NCBI GenBank assembly: GCA_035578905.1
Contig: JAQJVL010000112.1
Location: 1,328,104-1,392,103, forward strand
Origin: Stictocephala bisonia
Lineage: Eukaryota > Arthropoda > Insecta > Hemiptera > Membracidae
Reading direction: 5' to 3'
Length of the DNA: 64,000 nucleotides
In this document: piece by piece, positions 23,895 to 35,439 of the stretch
Layout of the letters: each line of letters begins with the position of its first letter
Position numbering within the stretch: the first letter of the stretch is position 1
Notes under the pieces: model-generated
Seen by the model: only the letters and a program-made list of their open reading frames with translations
What the model was told of the DNA's origin: nothing
Database searches by the model: none
Made by a program: the position numbers and the translations under genes

Positions 23895-24900
23895 CCAATA
23901 AATAGTCCACACTGGTCATAATTGAAGAGGACATAGCCAATAACTTTGCCACACTGCCGTTAAGTTCAGAGAACATAATTAATAAATATGCCACACTGGT
24001 CATAATTGCAGAGCACATAGCCAATCAGTAAATATACCACACTAGCAATAATTACAGAACAGGCACCCGTTAGCTATGCCACATTAGCGATAAGTACAGA
24101 AGATACAGCAAGTAACTATGCCACACTAGTAATAGTTACAGAGAACACATCCAGTAAATATACCACACTTGCAATAATTACAGAACAGGCACCCATTAGC
24201 TATGCCACATTAGCGATAAGTACAGAAGACACAGCAAGTAACTATGCCACACTAGTAATAGTTACAGAGAACACATCCAGTAAATATACCACACTTGCAA
24301 TAATTACAGAGATCACTTCCAACAACTATGCTACGAGCATATTAGCATATAACAACAACTCGTACATTAGCAATAAGTACAGAGCACACAGCCAGTAACT
24401 ATGACACACTAGCAATAAGCAGTGCACACAGTCAGTAACTATGACTCACTGGCAATAATACAGAACGCATAGCCAATAACTATGCCACACAAGCAATAAT
24501 AATAGAGGATATAACCGTAACTATACCTCAGTAGCAATAATATAGAGCACATAACCAATAACCATGCCACACAAGCAATAATAATAATAGAGGATATAAT
24601 CGTAACTATGCCTCAGTAGTAATAATACAGAGCACATAGCCAATAACCATGCCACAGAAGCAATAATAATAATAGAGGATATAACCGTAACTACGCCTCA
24701 GTAGTAATAATACAGAGCACATAACCAATAACCATGCCACACAAGCAATAATAATAATAGAGGATATAACCGTAACTATGCCTCAGTAGTAATAATACAG
24801 AGCACATAGCCAATAATCATGCTACACAAGCAATAATATTAGATGATATAACCGTAACTATGCCTCAGTAGCAATAATACAGAGCCTTTAGCCCATATCT
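23895..24900. repeat. Diverged ~40-bp tandem repeat, about 24 units
   Basis: Units contain AACTATGCCACACTAGCAAT and ATTACAGAGCACATAGCCA. Units diverge by many substitutions and small AAT insertions. A sub-block of about 115 bp (with AATAATAGAGGATATAACCG and TATGCCTCAGTAGTAATAAT) is repeated four to five times from 24490 to 24880, which is a secondary, higher-order amplification. Confidence 0.85.
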
Positions 24901-26118
24901 TTGACATATTAACAATGGGTTTGTAACACTAGTAATGGGTACAAAAAACATTTTTAATGGTAATACACTAACTCTCATAGAAACAAAATTCCATTATAAG
25001 AAGAAAAGAAATTGTGAAGTTAGTCTTCTGTTAACAGCTTGTTTCATACAACTTTTAGAAAGTGTCTTTTGCTGTTGCCCAATAATAAATGGACGGTCGG
25101 TTCAATTCGTCAACTTTCTATTTGTAAGGCAATCATGTAATATAATTTTGGAAACCAAACAAAAGACAGTCGGCTGGCCAGAGCATGTCAACTGAATTCT
25201 GCGGAATGTAACACATTATAAACTAAGGACATTTTCATTTACGACTAGTCGAAGCGGATAGTTTCCTGTTTATAAGTGCCACCAGCCACCTACGCTGTTA
25301 TCTGTTTACAGTTGTGAGGTAACTTAGACGATCAAAGAGAACAGTAACTGAACTAGTCTACTGTGCCTCATAGAGTTACGTAACTAACTTAACTATTACA
25401 CTGTGCGTAAACGTGTGTATTTGGAAATAAAGTTATTCTTTTATTACACAGGAAATGTGTTTTTTTTAAGCTGTTAAGTGATTAGGTGTGAGAGAAAGTT
25501 GTTTGTACAAAGACATCCGAGGTACAAATTCAATAAAAATTGCTGATAGACTTTAATGAGGTACTATGTTGTAAACTTACAAGTTTTAATTAGTTGAATT
25601 TTATTTATTTTAGTTTTATTTAATTTATTTTCCTGCTATTATTAACAATCAGTTTGTTGTTCTTTTCATTGCTGTGCTATAACTGAAATATGCAAAGGAC
25701 AAGACATTATTTTAATATAAGATAAAAGGCCAGCTTTAGTTAAAACAGATATAAGAATAAGTTTCTTATGAAATGTTTATAGTTAAAGTGGATAGAAAAA
25801 TAGAATGAAATAATTATAAAATAGTACTTATAGAAAACTTTACTTATTATTAAAATTACTAACATTGTGTAACTCAAATGATATTAGTATGTTTATTTCA
25901 CATACGTAAAACTATGTAAATGTAATTGAAAAAAAGAAAGAAAAAAGAACTAGACCAGTACTTTGGGTAGCAGTAAACTTTAAGACTCCTATATGATTAC
26001 TGTGTATGGTTTACTGTAAATATATAATTTTGTATATAATGGCATCTCATTGCACATGACCCTTTAGTTTTACAATAAACACCGAAGTGAATTTTATTTA
26101 TTTAATCTTTAGACGAAG
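24901..26118. other. AT-rich DNA; an 86-codon frame and a GC-richer patch
   Basis: A + frame at 24935-25195 (86 codons) has no recognisable domain; its cysteine/phenylalanine content looks random. A GC-richer patch at 25080-25430 contains TTTATAAGTGCCACCAGCC and a later ACAGTT, which faintly resembles a TATA/initiator layout; I do not call a promoter. Confidence 0.25.
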
Positions 26119-26700
26119 ATAACTAGAATCTATTTATACCGGTGACAACCGTGTCAAAGTGTTATCTACACTATACATACCGGTGACAACCGTATCAAAG
26201 TGTTATCTACACTATATATACTGGTGACAACCATGTCAAAATGATATCTACATTATATATTCTGGTGACAACCGTGTCAAAGTGTTATCTACACTATATA
26301 TACCGGTGACAACAGTATCAAAGTGTTATCTACACTATTTATACCGGTGACAACAGTGTCAAAGTGTTATCTACACTATATATACCGGTGACAACCGTGT
26401 CAAAGTGTTATCTACACTATATATACCGGTGACAACCGTGTCAAAGTGTTATCTACACTATTTATACCGGTGACAACAGTGTCAAAGTGTTATCTACACT
26501 ATATATACCGGTGACAACCGTGTCAAAGTGTTATCTACACTATATATACCGGTGACAACCGTGTCAAAGTGTTATCTACACTATTTTCCAGACATTTCGT
26601 CCATACTATGATGTGGCGTCCTCGATGTCTCAGAGATCTAGTAAATAGTGTGGATAGCACCTTGAGGCGGCTGTCACAGGAAATTATAGATTCTAGTTAT
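26119..26700. mobile_element. MITE with its sub-terminal region amplified into a minisatellite
   Basis: The left end ATAACTAGAATC and right end GATTCTAGTTAT are perfect 12-bp inverted repeats. The right side continues inward with a single copy of the family sub-terminal sequence (read on the minus strand as CCTGTGACAGCCGCCTCAAG, GTGCTATCCACACTAT). On the left side that same segment is present about 11 times in tandem (26138-26586). The inner part near 26590-26640 matches the centre of the 17.22-kb MITE (TGATGTGGCGTCCTC versus TGATGTGGCATCCTC). No coding capacity. Confidence 0.85.
26138..26586. repeat. 41-bp minisatellite derived from a MITE end, about 11 units
   Basis: The unit contains ACCGGTGACAACCGTGTCAA and AGTGTTATCTACACTATATAT (one base overlap with the next unit). 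It is the amplified sub-terminal segment of the enclosing MITE. Units differ at few sites (CCGTG/CAGTG/CCGTA and ATATA/ATTTA), so the amplification is younger than the divergence between the two MITE ends. Confidence 0.95.
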
Positions 26701-26727
26701 GACACCATCCGTCTAAGCCTAAGATTA

Positions 26728-26977
26728 AGATGAAGGTCATCAAGATATGGCCGTATTTGAATTTATAAAGTGATGATGTAGGCGAGCATATGTAGTCACT
26801 GTTATAAACTAAGGCCGACTATTCCTGAAAAAGTGTCATTTTTAGTAATAACGTAATGACAAATGAACCAGCGGTTATCAGTCGATTCCTCTAAAAATAT
26901 TTTATGACTCTAATTGAGATCGAACTGAGAACTTTTAATTTATTAAGCTTGAGCTTAATCAACTACGCTACTGACCA
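26728..26977 (-). mobile_element. tRNA-derived SINE, first head type (copy 2, diverged)
   Basis: Minus-strand head GGTCAGTAGCGTAGTTGATT with B-box AGTTCGATCTC. The body matches the 17.3 and 29.1 kb copies with more substitutions and small gaps. It lies about 30 bp from the MITE at 26.12-26.70 kb. Confidence 0.75.
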
Positions 26978-28377
26978 TTATCAGTTTGAGTTTATTTTCT
27001 ATGTACTTTAATGTTCCCATTGGTTTATTAAAATGCATAAAAAAATTCGTTTCTTTTATTAACTTAGTTTTATACAGACTAAGTTTTGTATTTTATAAAG
27101 CCTTACGTTACTATATATTTAAATTCTCCTATTACATAGACTGCAACAAATTGAATAATTATTTTATATATTTCCTCCAAATAGGCCTTGCCTTGGAGGT
27201 TTCATTTTCCAAAAACACAACCTTTATTTGCTGATCAAGTAAAAAACACTTTATTCTTACTTAACTTTTATCTAGTATTTTTGTGATAATCAGTGAATGA
27301 AATTCTGTTCAATACTATATATTCTTTGGTCAGCCTGAGCACAAGGCATATGTTATGCCACAAAAATCTTAGTATTAGATATTATATTTATTGTATTGTT
27401 TGTAAATTTGTAATTTTGTGTTTTTTGGAAAATAAAGATTATAAAAGATATTAACTCATACTTTTATGACTTTTAAATAAAATTATTGTAACTTTCTAGA
27501 TAGTATCACAATTAATTTAATAGCCCAGTTTCACACAGAAGGACGTCTAATAAAATATACGAATCCAAAGTTAAAAAAAAAAATAGTTCTTCATAATATC
27601 TAGTCGGATGGTACTGTACAGAGATACATGATTCATACCACCTAATTCCTATTTCCAGTTTTCTAAAATATCATCACATTCATTATAATTCCATTTTTTA
27701 CACATCAGTATCTCATTTACTGTAACCATTCAATTTAAAAAATAAAAATAATACCTCGTTTTATGTACTTATATATTTACTAAATGTTAATACCACTGTT
27801 TTCAAATCAGATTTACAAACTGGATTCTCATTCACATGTTATCCACTGCATATGATACACCAAGAAAATATTAGGAATCATAACCAGATATGTATGAAAA
27901 GTAATATGTTGTAGAAGAGACAAGCTGCCGTTCGCCGTACTGGAAGCCGACCAAACCAGCGATGGCTTTCTGCCAAAACACCCAGATCAGTCACTCCGAA
28001 ACCGAATAAAAGTACGTGTAACTGTTGTTACAGTGTTTCCCAAACTAACCCACATTTCGTATAAAGAAACCCACTAATTAAAGACAAAATATCATATTAT
28101 ATTGAGTTAACTTTTCAAGTTCGCGTAAACTTTGTCTTCCATGAATTTTTCCGCTGTCAATAAAACCAATTTGTATTTATTTGACCTTGTTTGGTCTTCG
28201 TTCTTGGATAACTAATCAAGATTTGATTTTTAGGATTTAATAATAAAAAAATTAAACTTTTTACTTAAACTTAAAATTAAAATACGATTACTTTGAATTA
28301 ACTGGTTTTAAATACTATATATAGCTCTTCAGTACTAAAACATGAAATAACCAAATCAATTGGTTGACATGATATTG
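26978..28377. other. AT-rich DNA, no gene
   Basis: The 82-codon frame at 26986-27234 is aromatic-rich translation of T-rich DNA. A small GC-richer patch at 27910-28020 is not recognised. Confidence 0.4.
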
Positions 28378-28548
28378 ATCCACCCACCCATACACGTAAA
28401 GTGGTATTGACCCACCTGCCCGCCCATACACTTAAATTGTTATTGACCCACCAGTACACCCATACAAGTACATTGGTACCAACACACCAGTCCGCCAATA
28501 CACGTACATTGGTATTGACCCACCCGCCCGCCAATACACGTACATTGA
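28378..28548. repeat. ~36-bp minisatellite (locus 6)
   Basis: About five units with the C-rich half on + (CCCACCCGCCCGCC near 28517) and TACACGTACATTGGTA, more diverged from the 4.06-kb copies. Confidence 0.8.
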
Positions 28549-28790
28549 CCTCATTAAATTAACTCATATCCAGGGTAATTATTAACCACTAACTGATTAA
28601 ATGATTCTTGTGTGTCCTGTTTAGTGAACCTCGTTAAACTAACTCATATCGATGGTAATTATTAAGACTGAATGATTCTTGTTCTCTTTTAGTGTACCTC
28701 GTTAAATTAACTCATATCCATTAACTACTGAATGACTGTTCTTTTCTTGTGTGTTTCTCTTCAGTGCCTCGTTGAATTGAGTACTTACTG
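28549..28790. repeat. ~80-bp tandem repeat, three diverged units
   Basis: Each unit has CCTCGTTAAATTAACTCATA, a GGTAATTATTA block and ATGATTCTTGT; the third is shortened. It follows the G-rich minisatellite directly, as a different array does at 4.41 kb. Confidence 0.65.
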
Positions 28791-29126
28791 TAGTATCATA
28801 CGTAAGTTGTAATTAAATAATAACTAGTGGCACTGTGGAGTAGTACTGCTTGGGATCTATGGTATGAAGTTTATGTACAGTTACCATTCTGTTCTTGCCA
28901 TTAATGCATTCAAACAATAGAACCGTTGTCATCGGTTGTACGTAGAATCTTAGGGTGGCCGTAGGAAGGATGGATTGGGCTTGGATCTTGTGTTGAACAG
29001 AATCGAATTATCAGATCAGTAATGTCAGTTAGTTGACAATCAGATTAATACTAGTTGGTAAGTTGCTATGAATGTTATACTATTAATAAATAGCCTTTCC
29101 AATAAACAGTCAACTTTCCAATAATT
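28791..29126. other. Spacer without recognised features
   Basis: No supported frame or repeat. Confidence 0.4.
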
Positions 29127-29387
29127 GGTCGGTAGCGTAGTTGGTTCAATCCCAGCTTCATGTGCTAAAGGTTCTCAGTTCGATCCCAATACATTTTGAG
29201 AAGGACCAGCTGATAATCACCGGCTGTTCATTTGTCATTGGGCTATTAATTAATGATACTTTCTAAGGAATAGTCGGCCTTAGTTTGTAACAATGACTAC
29301 ATTCGCTCATCTACACTCATTTGAAATCCATATTCGCCCATATCTTGAAGATCGGCGTCTTATGAATAAATAAATAAAAAATAAATT
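29127..29387 (+). mobile_element. tRNA-derived SINE, first head type (copy 3, best preserved)
   Basis: A-box TAGCGTAGTTGG at 29133-29144 and B-box AGTTCGATCCC at 29177-29187, with the 32-bp spacing expected of a tRNA-like internal Pol III promoter. A ~150-bp body follows, and an AAATAAATAAAAAATAAATT tail. Relative to the 17.3-kb copy, it lacks a few bases between the B-box and ACATTTTGAGAAGGACC. No clear target-site duplication. Confidence 0.9.
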
Positions 29388-29928
29388 AGTTAGTGGCAAA
29401 AACTACACTCATCATATTTTCGTCAAACCTCTAAAATCACCACCTTAGAGAATACATGAAGTGACCAACTCACTGACTGTTATATACTAGCCTTTACATC
29501 GACTGTTATATCCTAATGATATATCGATCATTTTTTTTAACAGCTGATTAAATGCCACAATGAGATTGATGTGTACCATGCAAATTAAGTGTTGTCGATG
29601 ATAAATTGCAAATAACTGTCAAATGTCCATGATAGAAGTTATTGGATATTTATTACTAATTATTTGACTTTACTAATTATTAAGCCTTCGTACTACAGTT
29701 AAAAGTTTTTTTTAAATTTCAAAGAATGTGGTTTTCCAAATCTATGGTAAACATATGATTTTTTTGTTTTATTTATACTTTATTTCCCCAGCCTTTTTAA
29801 GGGAATATTTAGACATTTATTTACGAATGTCAACCAGTGCTACATATTTATTTGAAAAATATACAAAACAAGTGATTAACACAGTAAGAAATATTTCAAA
29901 ATTTAAGTACACTAAGGTAAAATTAGTT
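29388..29928. other. AT-rich DNA, no gene
   Basis: Includes part of a 79-codon frame (29728-29967) that runs into the palindromic element; it is aromatic-rich and not recognised. Confidence 0.4.
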
Positions 29929-30061
29929 GTGATGATCGTTTTAGGTAAACTCTGTTTGCCACCCTAAGACCAAAGAGACTCAGGAAGGATGGATGGATAA
30001 CTCAATCAATCCCTCTGGTTTGAGGATGGCAAACATGGCTAACCGAAATCAATCATCATAA
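29929..30061. mobile_element. Short palindromic element (MITE-like, core family)
   Basis: The left half (TGATGATCGTTTTAGGTAAA, then TGTTTGCCACCCTAAGACCA) and right half are inverted copies, with a ~30-bp loop. The core with TTTGAGGATGGCAAA and CCGAAATCAATCATCA is shared with the elements at 34.1 and 49.4 kb. Confidence 0.65.
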
Positions 30062-31409
30062 AAATGTGTTTTTTTTATGATTAGTTTTTTTATGATTTTT
30101 TTAATGATATTTTTTATGATTAGTATAAAAAATGCTTTTTATACTAATATTGTAATACATTTATGTTATTAAAGCTACTTGTTTTTATACCAACACGTAA
30201 TATTAAGGAATATTAAACAATCAGTTGCATTTGCATTCTAACTTTATAAATCTCTATCAAAAATAGGTTATTGAGGGTAATAATTTTCATTCTGCTTGAA
30301 ATCATTCCCTACATACTGTGTTTTAACCTTGTTAGAAAATAATGATGTGGGAAATATTGCGGATAAACTGCTGCAGTAACAGTGTGTGAGTTCAAAGTGA
30401 TTCACCACGACTGAACAAGTATCCTCTGTAGGTTAGAGGATGTTCCACATCTCCAAGTGGTGCGTGTTGACGTAAATATTTTGGAAATCCTGCACAGACA
30501 GTTTTTTACTACTGTGTAGCAGCACTCTGTGTTACGAGGAATAAGTGAATCGTTTAACGGCACCGTGTGTCATCCGAGGAAAGAACTCGCTTTCATGTCC
30601 GGCCATTAAATGAATGCCATTGGCTCGATTTCCTTTCCCTGGGGCGCGGGGATTTATGCCCTGCGAATACCATTACTGAGGACATAATGACTTCGTTTAT
30701 TTTCCCTTGAGTTATTCTGCAATTGTGTTAATATTTTCTGGCTAATGGTTGGGGCCATTAAAATTGGCCAAACTGCCCCAGTAAACGACCTTTCAGTTAG
30801 TGACAGTTTATTCAAACTAACTGCCTTAATAAAACTTGTAATAATATTATTTTGCTCAGATACTTCCACTGTTTTCTGTTTATTCGTTCCGAAAATATTC
30901 TTCCGGTTTAACAACGGTGTCTGGAAAGTTGTCTTTCAATCATTTTGAATGTGTTTATGACAGTATAACCGGGTATGTACTTATCGTAGCTTATAGTAAT
31001 TATTTAGTAAAACGCAGCCAGCCAGATTTTTTTATGGAAATATAATGTAGAACTCGCTGTTAATATAATGGAAATATACTATTAAAACATATTAACAGTT
31101 TAATTTTAAAACAATGTATTAATTTTTAAATATTAAAAACAAAAATTTATCTCAATACTCGTTTTCGAAGGTCCTTTTCATACAGCGCACATTATAACCA
31201 ACCTTGGTGTGTGCGTTGAGTTATGTAGCCGTTGAACCTGCTACCAAGCGCACACTCAGAACGTAGGCTTGCGAACATGCGGGAAATGCGTTCAAACTTC
31301 CTCAACACGGCGTTAGTAAACACTGTATTCACGGACTTACAACGAATTTCCTGCTTTAACGAAAATTTAGTACTGTAGATACAAAATTAGAACGCACAAT
31401 TTGTAGCTA
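30062..31409. other. AT-rich DNA with two GC-richer blocks (possible conserved non-coding DNA)
   Basis: The block at about 30400-30960 has unusually mixed composition. It includes CCATTAAATGAATGCCATTG, GGGGCGCGGGGATTTATGCC and several ATTA/TTTAT cores. The block at about 31150-31380 carries two CGCACAC/GTGTGCG words in opposite orientation. Overlapping opposite frames at 30654-30948 look like chance. Either block could be an enhancer-like conserved element; only comparison can tell. Confidence 0.3.
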
Positions 31410-32395
31410 AACGTAGTGATTATCACATTAAACACCTGCATCAAACTGCCGTTATCATCGATTATCACATTAAAACCTGCATCAAACTGCCATTATCATC
31501 GATTATCACAGTAAACACCTGCATCAAACTGCCATTATCATCGATTATCACAGTAAACACCTGCATCAAACTGCCTTTATCATCGATTATCACAGTAAAC
31601 ACCTGCATCAAACTGCCATTATCATCGATTATCACAATAAACACCTGCATCAAACTGCCGTTATCTTCGATTATCACAGTAAACAACTGCATCAAACTGC
31701 CTTTATCATCGATTATCACAGTAAACACCTGCATCAAACTGCCATTATCATCGATTATCACAATAAACACCTGCATCAAACTGCCGTTATCATCGATTAT
31801 CACAATAAACACCTGCATCAAACTGCAGTTATCTTCGATTATCACAGTAAACAACTGCATCAAACTGCCTTTATCATCGATTATCACAGTAAACACCTGC
31901 ATCAAACTGCCATTATCATCGATTATCACAATAAACACCTGCATCAAACTGCCGCTATCATTGATTATCACATTAAACACCTGCATCAAACTGCCATTAT
32001 CTTCGATTATCACAGTAAACAACTGCATCAAACTGCCTTTATCATCGATTATCACAGTAAACACCTGCATCAAACTGCCATTATTCATCGATTATCACAG
32101 TAAACACCTGCATCAAACTGCCATTATCATCGATTATCACAATAAACACCTGGATCAAACTGCCGCTATCATTGATTATCACATTAAACACCTGCATCAA
32201 ACTGCCATTATCATCGATTATCACAATAAACACCTGCATCAAACTGCCGTTATCATCGATTATCACAATAAACACCTGGATCAAACTGCCGCTATCATTG
32301 ATTATCACATTAAACACCTGCATCAAACTGCCATTATCATCGATTATCACAATAAACACCTGCATCAAACTGCAGTTATCATCGATTATTCAAAT
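31410..32395. repeat. 42-bp minisatellite with two higher-order periods, about 23 units
   Basis: The unit contains ATTATCACAGTAAACACCTG and CATCAAACTGCCATTATCAT, then CG. In the left and middle part variants recur every four units: AAACAACTGC is found at 31681, 31849 and 32017, exactly 168 bp apart. In the right part they recur every three units: CTGGATCAAAC repeats after 126 bp. The period is divisible by three, so frames stay open for up to 207 codons on the minus strand. I treat these as non-coding. Confidence 0.95.
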
Positions 32396-32814
32396 GCTTC
32401 CACCTCAGATTTACGGTATTATTTAGGTTATTTTGTTTCAGACACTTAAAAATGCATATAATGTTTTTAGTTTGAGCTGTTGTACATAATAGTTGCAAAG
32501 ACCAACCACCTATCGTAGCTAATACACTAGCGAGTTCTATCATGGACAATAGTTTTATTTAGTACAATACAGTGTTAATACAATTTATTTTACTATAATT
32601 CCACCAGTAAATTCTACCTTCTATTTTAAGGTTATCGTTCGAATAATATCTAGTTCGGATCTATAAACTAGTCTATGTTATGTATCTATTGTTTGAGTCT
32701 CCCTCGTGTTACGATCCTCGTCGTATGCCTCGTATATCACTAACTACAGATACAAATATTTTTTCAGTCAGCGTGTAAATATACCTCACCCCTAATCCCA
32801 ACTCACCTTCAGTC
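32396..32814. other. Spacer, nothing recognised
   Basis: AT-rich DNA between two arrays. Confidence 0.4.
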
Positions 32815-32925
32815 CACACAATATAAGTCGGCTCCCATACGACATTGTAAGTCGGCTCCCATACGAGTTTGTAAGTCGGCTCCCATACGACTTTGTAAAT
32901 CGGCTTCCATACGACTTTAGTGATG
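32815..32925. repeat. 24-bp tandem repeat, four units
   Basis: GTAAGTCGGCTCCCATACGA followed by CTTT or CATT, repeated four times with few changes. Confidence 0.85.
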
Positions 32926-34083
32926 GTCATTTAACAAAAGAGTCCCGTGAATTGATCTGGTGCAAAAACACTTTCGTTACTGTCCCAAAATACGTGATTC
33001 TGGAAAATTGTAGGTTTGTGGAAAATAATTATGTTTTCAGTTAGATAATTGCTAGAGTCTGCGGGTAACCTAGAATGTAGAATGGGAGCCCGCAGGCTAC
33101 AGGCATCCAGAAGTGGAAGTAGCACCCCTGCTTAACATCGCTAATATATAATTATTGAAAAATGTCTCAAAATAGTGGTAACTTGTTGTATGAACAGTGA
33201 AATTGTTATTTTTTTATAGTTTATAGGTTTTGTAAACATAAATAAAATTATGTATACATGTTTGATCATGATATGGATTAAATTATATCTAACACTAGCA
33301 TTACATGGGTCTCATTCAAAACCATAGAGATGGACCCAGCTGATCCAAAACATAAGCATCCATACTTACCATACCACTATCAAGATAATAAATATGCTTC
33401 ATTTTAGGTACACAGATTAATTGAATAACAAAACAAGCTGTATCAGATTACGTGTATGTTAATAGTGATAAATTAATAAGTAACATATTTTATTCCATAG
33501 TTGACATAAGGCAGATTTAAAAGAAAGTGTATTTAGACTGACTATTGCACTTTTATATGCCATCACATGGAATTTACTCTTGTTTGGAATAAAAATAGCC
33601 ATGAGTTCGAGTTGAACTTGAACGATCAAAATTCCGTGTTTTGAAACACAACGCTACATTTTTCCAATTTAACACTTTTTATAACTGCATCGAACTTCTC
33701 AACGTCTTGCTTGCTGGCCCCCAAGTAGAAATGCCGCGCAATAAATTAAAAAAAAACAGCCTAAAAGAATTCCTTGCTAAGAAGGTTTTTATCTTTTGTC
33801 CTTAGCCAGTATATAAGTTCATTATAATTTGACAGTTTCTCGTGGATACATGATAAAAAACTGATTTTAGTTTATAGTTTTTAGGTGATTTTTTTCATTG
33901 TGTAAAGATGGTGGTGAATCTTATTTTACCTAATATGTAATTATTTTCATGTATTTCGACGCTTGCCAGTTATTGTTGTATGTATGTATGTAGACTTGCA
34001 GAGCAATGGAAGAAAGTGTGGTGAGAAGCGAGGAGGAGGGGTCTGATGTACTGGATGAAAATGGAAGGATAAGAGGTGGTGAA
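32926..34083. other. AT-rich DNA; faint LINE-like relic at 33640-33805
   Basis: A + frame near 33640-33805 ends with the translation RNKLKKNSLKEFLAKKVFI, which loosely resembles the tail of non-LTR reverse transcriptases. The likeness is weak. The rest shows no gene. A GC-richer patch at 33040-33130 is unidentified. Confidence 0.2.
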
Positions 34084-34278
34084 CCTCACACAACACAAAT
34101 GTATTATTGTGTAAAGAGAAAACGTACAAATACTATGGTGATCGATTTCAGTACACCACGTTATTGATTTACCAACCTCAAAGAAATCTTCCATTCTGAA
34201 GTCCACTGGTCTGAGGATGGCAAATGTAGTATATAAAATTCGATCACCGTGATATTTGTACAAGTGTTGTGTGACGTT
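34084..34278. mobile_element. MITE-like element with nested inverted repeats
   Basis: Outer ends CCTCACACAACAC and GTGTTGTGTGACG are inverted. Inside them GGTGATCGATTT pairs with AATTCGATCACC. The centre carries CTGGTCTGAGGATGGCAAA. This is the same layout as the element at 49.4 kb, in a shorter form. Confidence 0.65.
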
Positions 34279-34879
34279 CGTTTACAGTGTATACTGAGGT
34301 GGAGATACAGATCAGCCAACACTTTGCTAAGTTTATATTTTGATTATGTATCGACAAGCAAAGAGCACGTCGCCATGATGTTTCTTCCACCCGTCATCAA
34401 ACAGATCAATGACTACGTAGTTAAACTTTGGGTTTATTGTGAATGAAAAGCACACTAAACTACTATCAGATATTACCTGAAATGCATGGTCCAATACTTT
34501 GATATCAATGTGAAAGTTTTCTCTGTTGGTATTTATCCACATCAAGAAATAAGTAGGATCCTTGTAAAATAAATTCATTAATAATTTCACAGGCCAAAAT
34601 GTACTCGTATTTAGATTAATGATTCAACGTGAAACGTTAATCTTGAATTCCATCTGGGAAAGTTGATGACAAACTTAATTTTAAAAAATCAAAACGTCTT
34701 ATATTCCGCTATACTTGTTGTGTAAATAACTTGTCACTGACTAGTACCACTTTGTTAGGAACACACAAACACTCTCTCACATCTGACATATATGTAGCCG
34801 TGATTTGCCAAGAATCTCACCAGGCAAATGACCTTCAACATTCTTTCACTGCAGAATATATGCTAATGCAAATAAGTCG
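34279..34879. other. AT-rich DNA, no gene
   Basis: Overlapping opposite frames (34249-34446 and 34333-34590) without recognisable content. Confidence 0.35.
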
Positions 34880-35045
34880 GCATTCATCGGTTGATCCTCC
34901 GAAACACGGATCAGGTGTGACAGTATCTCTCGAAAACTGGCTGGAATATCGTTTGGGAGGGAGGAATGTTAAACGGCATATTGTTTCACGGTCACCAGAC
35001 CTGTTTCCATTGAGGTTATAGCTGTTGTGGTTCAGAGATATTTAG
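34880..35045 (+). pseudogene. Possible mariner-type transposase C-terminal relic
   Basis: Within a 96-codon + frame the translation contains DPPKHGSGV, then NWLEYRLGGRN, then SRSPDLFPLRL. After a stop codon, LLWFRDI continues. The order matches the mariner/Tc1 pattern in which an Asp-Gly-Ala-Pro-Pro-His-like block is followed by an Arg-Ser-Pro-Asp-Leu-x-Pro-Leu-Asp block and a Leu-Trp. The catalytic context is altered and the frame is broken. No terminal repeats could be assigned to it. Confidence 0.4.
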
Positions 35046-35439
35046 AGGTGCCCGGTTTTCTCTGAATAAATGTCACAACTACATATCATTACTATTCTGC
35101 AGGTCGTAACTCTCACTAGAAACAGCTTCCGACAAAATTTATAGTTATATGATGTTTATGTTAGAAACTATCTCCTGAGTGTAATGGCAAATGAGTTTCA
35201 GTCCGTGGTAGGACTTATCTAACTGGTGATTATCGAATAATAAATATGTACTAAGGTAGCTTTATTAGATCTTAATTTATTATATGTAAGCTGTGGCTTA
35301 GTTATATGTATATAGCTATTTAGAAGTAAATGTATGTATATATAGGACCATTCAAATAAATATACTAGTTAGAAAGTAGTTATTAAAGTACACCGTAAGA
35401 TCTTTACAGTGTAAATAATAATAAAATCATACAATCTAT
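35046..35439. other. Spacer before the 145-bp satellite
   Basis: AT-rich DNA with no frame or motif that I can support. Confidence 0.4.

Noticed and set aside
25280..25340. TATA/initiator promoter
   Set aside because: A TTTATAAG and a later ACAGTT exist but no transcript or exon can be tied to them.
31465..32449. Genes of 207, 162, 95 and 84 codons
   Set aside because: All lie inside the 42-bp array and are open for the same trivial reason.
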